From the NCBI GenBank assembly GCA_035275625.1, contig DATEMK010000018.1, positions 1-11,465 on the forward strand: a stretch of 11,465 bases of DNA. The letters run 5' to 3'. The notes beneath the pieces are model-generated. The model was not told the origin of the DNA and did not search any database. It saw only the letters and a program-made list of their open reading frames with translations. Every line of letters starts with the position of its first letter. The first letter of the stretch is position 1. The position numbers and the translations under genes are program-made. Shown here one piece after another: positions 7,065 through 11,465 of this stretch. This stretch comes from DATEMK01 sp035275625. Its GTDB lineage: Bacteria; Bacteroidota; Bacteroidia; AKYH767-A; OLB10.

Positions 7065-8340
7065 AACAAATTGGCAAATAGCAATTGGCAAATTGGCAAA
7101 TTGGCAAGTTTTGCTTATTGCTTATTGCCTATTTGCCATTTTCCCTGGTTGTGGAGAAAAAAAACAAGAGCAACAACTTCAAACTTCAAACTCCAAACTC
7201 CAAACTGTTTATTACTGTCCCATGCATCCGGAAGTTCAGCAGGACCATCCTGGGAAATGCCCGAAATGCGGAATGGAATTAGTTTTGAAAGCTTCTGAGG
7301 GATTGTTAGAAAATGTCTTGAAGCCGGTTAATAGTACTGTGCTTGCATCCGTGAAAACCATAAAGCCTGTATTTCACAAAATGAATATGGACGTGGAGAC
7401 TAACGGATACATTGAATATGACAAACGAACTGAACATGATATTTCAACACTCTTCTCCGGAAGAATTGAAAAACTTTACATCAGGTATCCTTATCAGCCC
7501 GTACGCAAAGGAGAAAAAATATTTGAAATCTATTCTCCCGAATTAGTAACTGCACAGGAAAACCTTGTTTATCTTTTTAACAATGATTCTGGCGAAACAA
7601 GCTTAATTAATTCGGCAAAACAAAAATTAAAATTACTTGGGTTATCGGATATTTTAATTGAAAAAATAGTCAGCACAAAAACAGTAATGCATTCCATTCC
7701 CGTCTTCAGTCCATACGAGGGGCATGTTCACGAGATGAAATCTTCTACTTCCGGAATGAAATCCATGTCTTCCGGAATGGGCACAAATAATATATCAGGT
7801 GAAGAGCTTTCGGTGAAGGAAGGAATGTATGTGATGATGGGCGAAACGGTTTTTAACGTAATTAATCCGCACGATGTCGTTGTGATGTTGCAAATAAACC
7901 CGGAGGATATTTCAAAAATAAAAGTTGGAGCGGAAGTCAAAATGACAATTGATGGAAATAATGGAATGACCATGACAGGAAAAATTGATTTTATAGAGCC
8001 GGTTTTTAAAGCGGGATTTAAAACCATGACAGCACGAGTTAATATGGATAATCACTTGCACAATCACAAAGTGGGAAGCCTGGTGAAAGCAAAAATCAAA
8101 GGAAAAGAAATGGAAGCGCTATGGATTCCGATTTCCGCTTTGGTTGATTTAGGTAAAGAAAAAATTGTGTGGGTAAAAAAAGAAGAGCTGTTCACTGCAA
8201 GAAAAGTTGAAACGGGTGCAATGTCAAATACAATGGTTGAAATTTCTGATGGACTCATAGAAGAAGACGAAATTGCTTCCGAAGCACATTACCTTGTGGA
8301 CAGCGAAGGATTCATAAAAACTGAAAACAATGAAGAATAA
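7039..8340 (+). CDS. cusB: RND efflux periplasmic adaptor lipoprotein with HMBD and Met-rich insert
   Basis: A 433-residue membrane-fusion protein that would bridge the RND pump and the TolC channel. After a hydrophobic signal (about 22-35), a lipobox-like FPGC gives lipidation at Cys38. A short linker leads to the heavy-metal-binding module, with YYCPMHP at 58-64 and CPKCGM at 74-79. The adaptor core follows: barrel-sandwich halves near 134-170 and 218-275, separated by a helical hairpin (165-215), then beta-barrel and membrane-proximal parts (278-430). Residues 230-248 interrupt the second sandwich half with a Met/Ser/His-rich insert (HVHEMKSS, SGMKSMSSGMG). The ATG at 7039 lies inside the tolC 3' end; it is the only ATG in frame before the module, although TTG at 7093 would make a textbook 20-residue lipoprotein signal. 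The signal and linker codons lie in repeat DNA (7071-7142, 7175-7207). Confidence 0.86.
   Translation: MKRKCRYDKTNWQIAIGKLANWQVLLIAYCLFAIFPGCGEKKQEQQLQTSNSKLQTVYYCPMHPEVQQDHPGKCPKCGMELVLKASEGLLENVLKPVNSTVLASVKTIKPVFHKMNMDVETNGYIEYDKRTEHDISTLFSGRIEKLYIRYPYQPVRKGEKIFEIYSPELVTAQENLVYLFNNDSGETSLINSAKQKLKLLGLSDILIEKIVSTKTVMHSIPVFSPYEGHVHEMKSSTSGMKSMSSGMGTNNISGEELSVKEGMYVMMGETVFNVINPHDVVVMLQINPEDISKIKVGAEVKMTIDGNNGMTMTGKIDFIEPVFKAGFKTMTARVNMDNHLHNHKVGSLVKAKIKGKEMEALWIPISALVDLGKEKIVWVKKEELFTARKVETGAMSNTMVEISDGLIEEDEIASEAHYLVDSEGFIKTENNEE
7071..7142. repeat. Second GCAA-rich direct/inverted repeat, translated as a signal peptide
   Basis: This resembles the element at 356-468: a left arm of TTGGCAAAT/TTGGCAAATTGG units (7071-7107) and a right arm of inverted type (TTTTGCTTATTGC, then TATTTGCCATTTT, 7109-7142). 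It begins seven bases after the tolC stop codon. Unlike the first copy it lies inside a reading frame and encodes residues 12-35 of the adaptor: the n-region from the left arm and the hydrophobic core from the right arm. All three forward frames through it are open, and each gives a hydrophobic, signal-like stretch. Confidence 0.75.
7175..7207. repeat. 7-bp tandem repeat (AACTTCA/AACTCCA) in the adaptor linker
   Basis: About 4.7 copies of a 7-base unit: AACTTCA twice, AACTCCA twice, then a partial AACTG. It is translated as the linker LQTSNSKLQT between the lipidated Cys38 and the metal-binding module. Because 7 is not a multiple of 3, loss or gain of one unit would break the frame of the adaptor. 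Similar CAAACTC-type runs are, from memory, common between genes in Bacteroidota. Confidence 0.8.
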
Positions 8341-9604
8341 TATATTTTCAAAATTCATTTTAATCATGTTGTCGGGCTTGTTACTTGTTTCCTGTAACAA
8401 TAAATCTAAAGAAGTTCTTGCAGAGAACGAGTATTATGTGTGCTCGATGGACCCGCAGGTGCTCGAAAAGCAACCCGGCATGTGCCCGATTTGCAAAATG
8501 CCTCTTACAAAAGCCATCATTGACAAAAATGAAATGAACATTATCAAACTGAATCCTGAGCAGATAAAACTTGCCAATGTGAAAGTAGATACCGTGCGCA
8601 AATCATCAATAGGAAAAGAAACAACGCTCACCGGTGTATTTACAGTGAACGAGAATAAAACCGAACAAATTGCTTCCCGCATTAACGGACGCATTGAAAA
8701 ATTATATCATAAAATTTTAGGAGAAGAAATAAAAGCCGGTGAACCTGTTTATGATTTGTACAGCCGTCAATTAATGCTTGCACAGGAAGAATATCTGATT
8801 ACGATTGACAAATCAAAGTTGCTTGGCGGAGCCAGTGTTATTTCTTCAGCAAAAAATAAATTGCAGTTATGGGGCTTATCACCTGGACAAATTTCTGAGC
8901 TCGAAAAAACAAAACAGTCAAAAATCGTTAATGCAATTTACAGCAAGGTATCGGGAGCTATCACAGAAATTTCTGTTAAAGAAGGCGACAATATAGAGGA
9001 AGGAACAAAAATCTACAAGCTGGCGGATTTAAGTTCCCTTTGGGTGGAAGCACAGTTTTATTCAAACGAGCTTGGTTTGCTTGAAGAAGGAAAAAAAGTA
9101 GAAATAATTCCTGAAGGTATGCCTGAAGAAATTACCGAAGGAGCAATAACATTTTCCAGTCCCGAACTTCAGGAAGAAACCAAGATTAACCTCGTGAGAG
9201 TTGAAGTGGATAATTCGCGGAAAAAACTTAGGCCTGGTATGCAGGCATACGTTATTCACCATTCGGAGGAAAAGAAAGCAATTGTTTTACCGGTGGACGC
9301 TGTTGTCCGTGATGCAAAAAGCGCTGTCGTGTGGATACAGAACGATAAAGGCGGATTTGAATCGCGTATGATTGAAACAGGAATTGAAAACAAAAATAAA
9401 ATTGAAATCATATCAGGATTAAAAACAGGGGAGCGTGTAGTTACAAGCGGAGCATATCTCATCAACAGCGAATATATTTTTAAGCGGGGCATGATGCCTA
9501 TGGAAAATATGTCCGGGATGAAAATGGATAACATGAATCCGGGTGAGATGAAAGATATGAATATGGATACTTCTTCTCAAAACATGAGCAATATGAAAAT
9601 GTAA
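8330..9604 (+). CDS. cusB: Second RND efflux adaptor lipoprotein with Met-rich tail (CusB-like)
   Basis: A 424-residue adaptor, distinct in sequence from the one just upstream. The signal peptide ends in the lipobox LVSC, giving lipidation at Cys22. A variant metal-binding module follows: YYVCSMDP at 35-42 (Asp41 where the other copies have His) and CPICKM at 52-57. The core has barrel-sandwich halves (about 113-150 and 200-235), a helical hairpin between them, a beta-barrel (about 236-310, with LWVEAQFYSNE) and a membrane-proximal part (about 315-385). The tail from Met388 to the end holds 13 methionines in 37 residues, spaced as Met-X-Met or Met-X2-Met, a pattern known to bind Cu(I)/Ag(I). 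The gene overlaps the previous one by 11 bases, so translation is probably coupled. The tail might do the job of a CusF-type metallochaperone, which I do not find here; that is inference. Confidence 0.9.
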   Translation: MKNNIFSKFILIMLSGLLLVSCNNKSKEVLAENEYYVCSMDPQVLEKQPGMCPICKMPLTKAIIDKNEMNIIKLNPEQIKLANVKVDTVRKSSIGKETTLTGVFTVNENKTEQIASRINGRIEKLYHKILGEEIKAGEPVYDLYSRQLMLAQEEYLITIDKSKLLGGASVISSAKNKLQLWGLSPGQISELEKTKQSKIVNAIYSKVSGAITEISVKEGDNIEEGTKIYKLADLSSLWVEAQFYSNELGLLEEGKKVEIIPEGMPEEITEGAITFSSPELQEETKINLVRVEVDNSRKKLRPGMQAYVIHHSEEKKAIVLPVDAVVRDAKSAVVWIQNDKGGFESRMIETGIENKNKIEIISGLKTGERVVTSGAYLINSEYIFKRGMMPMENMSGMKMDNMNPGEMKDMNMDTSSQNMSNMKM

Positions 9605-9616
9605 AATTTAAGCTTC

Positions 9617-10098
9617 GTGTCCTTTCATACCATTCATATCCGAAATATGGTTTGACGCTGTATAAAAACAGTAAAGAGGATTTGATAAATTTTACGCTTG
9701 TTGCTTCGTCCAATAAATCTTGTTGCTTCGTCCATTAAATTGGGACAAGCGCAATTCAAAAAAAATCTATTATTGATTTAATTCAGCACAATTCGCTGGA
9801 GTTACCTGTATCATTTTCCAAAATATATTTCTGAAAAAATAAAAAACCGTACAGTAACTTAAGCAGCACTTTTTTCGTAAAAACGTAAATGATGATAAGG
9901 CATTACATCATCCTTATGAAAATTGAAAAAGAAAAAGAGCTTTTGGAGTACGGAGAAATGAACCTGGGTGAAATTACAAATCATCTCGGTTATAAAACGC
10001 TCCGGCACTTGTCAGGCCAATTTCGCACCACACGGGAAAATCAGCAGGACAGTATAAAGCTTAAAAGTAAATACAGGAAAGGATTAGGCAAAATTTAA
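9617..10098 (+). pseudogene. Decayed AraC-type metal-responsive regulator (HMA-like N-terminus plus HTH)
   Basis: Reading across frames gives pieces of one protein in order. Frame 2 from 9617 gives IHIRNMV, then a stop (9653-9655), then RCIKTVKRI, which resembles the MVCxRCI metal-binding start of AraC-type regulators that I recall beside Bacteroidota copper operons. Later in the same frame comes SIKLGQAQF (about 9732-9758). Frame 1 from 9769 gives IIDLIQHNSLELPVSFSK; a slip into frame 2 gives YISEKIKN (9824-9847), and frame 1 resumes with YSNLSSTFF (9850-9876) before a stop at 9886. The last piece, open from ATG 9889 to 10098, is the second AraC helix-turn-helix (YIILMKIEKEKELL, LGEITNHLGY, HLSGQF). 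An intact relative should be near 190 residues, so about 100 bases are probably missing near 9760. The 69-residue open piece could still be translated but lacks the first helix-turn-helix and the sensor. Confidence 0.72.
9697..9740. repeat. 22-bp tandem duplication inside the decayed regulator
   Basis: Two adjacent 22-base copies (9697-9718 and 9719-9740) differ at one base: position 17 of the unit is A in the first and T in the second. Each contains CTTGTTGCTTCGTCCA. Because 22 is not a multiple of 3, duplication shifts the frame, which fits its place in the broken regulator. Two copies are too few to suggest a functional array. Confidence 0.9.
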
Positions 10099-10108
10099 AT
10101 TATATTAC

Positions 10109-10822
10109 ATGGATTATACTTTCTTTAACCCAGTCACACCAAAGCAAAAATTTTTATTAAAAACGTTTTCGCACGTAAATAGATTTTTTGCAAACCTTAA
10201 ATGGAACATTGAAATAGCTCCAAAACCCGCTAATGACGAAATGATTACCGTTGAACAACGGATTAATATGTTTCATTTTGCAAACGAAATGTTAGTGCAC
10301 AACATTCCGGGTGATTTTGTTGAGCTGGGTACTTATACGGGCAACAGTTCATTACAAATTCAAACTATTCTTGAAAATTTTAAATCAGACAAACAATTTC
10401 ATGTTTATGATGCATTTAATTTAACTAATGACCCTGCTACAAATTTTAAAAATATTTTTATAGAGAATTTTAAAAAAGCAAATTTAAAATTACCGCAAAT
10501 TCATGAAGGATTTTTCAGGGAAACCGTTCCTGCGGAACTACCCCGTAAACTCGCTTTCATTCACATTGATTGTACTACAGAATTTGACCAGATAAAACTC
10601 ATGGACCTCATTCTTTATCTCCTCGAACATATTTACCCGCGCATGACTTCCCGTGCAATTTGCATGATAATGGATTACCATGACGTGAACAAAACCGTAA
10701 GAGGGTTAAAGACCTATCCGTGCGTTAAAGAAGCATGTGATTTATTTTTTGAAGATAAACCTGAAAAAGTTCATGTTTTATATGGCAATCATTTTTCTCA
10801 TGGCTATTTCAGAAAAAAATAA
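10109..10822 (+). CDS. TylF-like class I SAM-dependent methyltransferase
   Basis: A 237-residue soluble protein resembling the macrocin O-methyltransferase (TylF/MycF) family, often found in sugar, polyketide or surface-glycan modification. The SAM-binding loop is VELGTYTGNSS (71-81), with an acidic residue at the end of the next strand (VYDAF, Asp101). IHIDC (151-155) and MDYHD (188-192) fit the conserved acidic, metal-coordinating strands of the family, and the C-terminus (SHGYFRKK) also matches family style. Residues 40-66, before the SAM loop, form the usual N-terminal helical part. Length is near the family norm. The natural acceptor cannot be told. Nothing ties it to metal export; it starts 10 bases after the fossil regulator and may be independent cargo. 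No promoter matching the phylum consensus was found directly upstream. Confidence 0.78.
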   Translation: MDYTFFNPVTPKQKFLLKTFSHVNRFFANLKWNIEIAPKPANDEMITVEQRINMFHFANEMLVHNIPGDFVELGTYTGNSSLQIQTILENFKSDKQFHVYDAFNLTNDPATNFKNIFIENFKKANLKLPQIHEGFFRETVPAELPRKLAFIHIDCTTEFDQIKLMDLILYLLEHIYPRMTSRAICMIMDYHDVNKTVRGLKTYPCVKEACDLFFEDKPEKVHVLYGNHFSHGYFRKK

Positions 10823-10828
10823 ATTTTT

Positions 10829-11011
10829 ATGTTGCTCTGTAAAATATTCGGACATAAATGGCGGTATAAAGATTACACACAAGCACAGAACCGTTATGGA
10901 AAAAAATACAACTTTACCGCAACCCGTATTTGCATCCGTTGTGATAAAAAGGATTATAAGTTTGCAGAGTGGATTGACGAAAGTTTAGTTCCGAAAATAG
11001 AAATTGACTGA
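10829..11011 (+). CDS. Small Cys/His-motif protein (DUF1660-like), function unknown
   Basis: A 60-residue protein starting 6 bases after the methyltransferase stop. Visible features are CKIFGHKW near the start (Cys4, His9) and RICIRC in the middle (Cys35, Cys38), a spacing that could make a small zinc ribbon with Cys4/His9 and Cys35/Cys38 as ligands. This C-x4-H ... C-x2-C layout recalls the DUF1660 group of short, phage-associated proteins, which I recognise only by pattern. There is no signal peptide or membrane segment. The tight spacing suggests co-transcription with the methyltransferase. The function is unknown; the metal ligands and the regular start support a real gene rather than a chance frame. 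Confidence 0.6.
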   Translation: MLLCKIFGHKWRYKDYTQAQNRYGKKYNFTATRICIRCDKKDYKFAEWIDESLVPKIEID

Positions 11012-11049
11012 TTTGATGAGCTTTAAATTAATGAATTTCCTGCTTCTGA

Positions 11050-11082
11050 TTTGGTGACCACCCCTGCTGTCCTTTAACTTTG
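11050..11082 (+). promoter_or_regulatory. Bacteroidota-type promoter for the CsoR-family gene
   Basis: TTTG at 11050-11053 and TAACTTTG at 11075-11082 are separated by 21 bases, matching the Bacteroidota housekeeping pattern TTTG-N19-21-TAnnTTTG. Transcription would start near 11089, leaving a leader of roughly 10 bases before the ATG at 11100, a common layout in this phylum. No other position in the window gave as good a match by eye. Confidence 0.62.
11053..11062. promoter_or_regulatory. Possible operator: GGTG-AC-CACC inverted repeat in the promoter spacer
   Basis: A short inverted repeat (GGTG, two bases, CACC) lies directly after the upstream promoter element and runs into a C-rich tract (CACCCC to 11064). 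CsoR/RcnR-family repressors often bind GC-rich inverted repeats with G or C tracts overlapping their own promoters, so autoregulation is possible. It is short enough to be chance. Confidence 0.3.
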
Positions 11083-11099
11083 TATCAAAATTCAAAGTC

Positions 11100-11465
11100 A
11101 TGCTTCCATCAGATTTAACAAAAGACATCAAAATCCGTCTTACAACCATTCGAGGACAAGTGGATGGATTAATTAAAATGATGGAAAAAGAAAAAGACCC
11201 TGAAAAAATAATTACACAATTCAAAGCAGTTGACAATGGTTTGGAAACAACATATCAATTATTACTTGATGAAGTTTACCGTAAAGCCCTTGCAATAAAA
11301 ATCGTAGAAGTAGCGGATGCGTGTCCGGGTAATTGCGGTAACGAAGAAAAAATTGATTTCATCAAAAAACAATTTCCAAGTTTTAAATTAGACGAGATAG
11401 TAAAAAAATTAAAAGAAATCACTAATATTGGAGAGCGTATTCAGAGCCACAAGAAAAAAAATCTT
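11100..11465 (+). CDS. CsoR/RcnR/FrmR-family (DUF156) regulator, 3' end outside the window
   Basis: The frame is open from ATG 11100 to the window edge (122 codons, no stop reached). The sequence MLPSDLTKDIKIRLTTIRGQ opens the helical DUF156 fold of CsoR, RcnR and FrmR, dimeric or tetrameric DNA-binding repressors released by metals or other ligands. Conserved parts include IRGQVDGLIKMM (17-28), QFKAVDNGL (40-48) and LLLDEVYRKAL (54-64). The canonical ligands are absent: by alignment from memory, the CsoR Cys-His-Cys positions are Pro34, Val59 and Ala63. Cys75 and Cys79 in ACPGNCGN, in a C-terminal extension, are the only cysteines and may be the sensor. The likely promoter lies just upstream. 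Its targets are unknown; it could control the metal operon, itself, or genes beyond the window. Confidence 0.8.
   Translation, partial: MLPSDLTKDIKIRLTTIRGQVDGLIKMMEKEKDPEKIITQFKAVDNGLETTYQLLLDEVYRKALAIKIVEVADACPGNCGNEEKIDFIKKQFPSFKLDEIVKKLKEITNIGERIQSHKKKNL

Noticed and set aside
7071..7142. CRISPR array or regularly spaced repeat
   Set aside because: Units are contiguous variants without spacers, and the second half is inverted; this is a low-complexity palindromic element.
7071..7298. Two alternative plus-strand frames (from TTG at 7071 and 7085) that look like short secreted proteins
   Set aside because: Only the 7039 frame continues into the metal-binding module and adaptor core. The others are signal-like only because the repeat is open in all frames.
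9498..9713. Minus-strand 71-codon frame across the adaptor tail and the following gap
   Set aside because: Its aromatic/Ser-rich product comes from the complement of the Met-rich tail and the fossil regulator; no domain, no promoter.
10737..10988. 83-codon plus-strand frame overlapping the end of the methyltransferase and the small Cys/His gene
   Set aside because: It overlaps two better-supported genes in another frame and has no recognisable feature.
11041..11099. Riboswitch or long regulatory leader before the CsoR-family gene
   Set aside because: The predicted transcription start leaves only about 10 bases of leader, too short for a riboswitch.

Overview
The window looks like the chromosome or a mobile segment of a Bacteroidota (Bacteroidetes) bacterium. 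The DNA is AT-rich, genes lack clear Shine-Dalgarno sequences and follow A-rich leaders, one promoter fits the Bacteroidota sigma pattern (TTTG - 21 bp - TAnnTTTG), and GCAA-rich and CAAACTC-type short repeats of a kind I associate with this phylum occur. The genus cannot be told from sequence reading alone.

Positions 11-9604 form one plus-strand operon for export of copper/silver-type metal ions: a secreted HMA-domain metal-binding protein; a CusA/CzcA-type RND pump whose reading frame is split in two (479-1750 and 1743-3662); a P1B-3 (CopB-type, CPH motif) ATPase; a TolC-family outer-membrane channel; and two different lipoprotein membrane-fusion adaptors. Genes are packed tightly or overlap; the main gap (356-478) is filled by a GCAA-rich direct/inverted repeat. 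The ATPase would move metal from cytoplasm to periplasm. The RND pump, adaptors and channel would carry it out of the cell. Three proteins carry the same small Cys/Met/His heavy-metal-binding module, and both adaptors have added Met-rich stretches.

Positions 9617-10098 hold what I read as a decayed AraC-type metal-responsive regulator. Pieces of an N-terminal metal-binding motif, a middle part and the C-terminal helix-turn-helix are in the expected order, but broken by stops, frameshifts, an apparent internal deletion and a 22-bp tandem duplication. After it come a TylF-like methyltransferase (10109-10822), a 60-residue Cys/His protein (10829-11011), and, from its own promoter, a CsoR/RcnR-family (DUF156) regulator that runs off the end of the window (11100-11465) and lacks the usual metal ligands.

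The overall system is a known type. The unusual points are the split pump gene, a lipoprotein signal peptide encoded by an intergenic-type repeat, the fossil regulator beside a living regulator of another family, and the paired Met-rich adaptors. No tRNA, rRNA, CRISPR array, transposase gene or convincing rho-independent terminator was seen.
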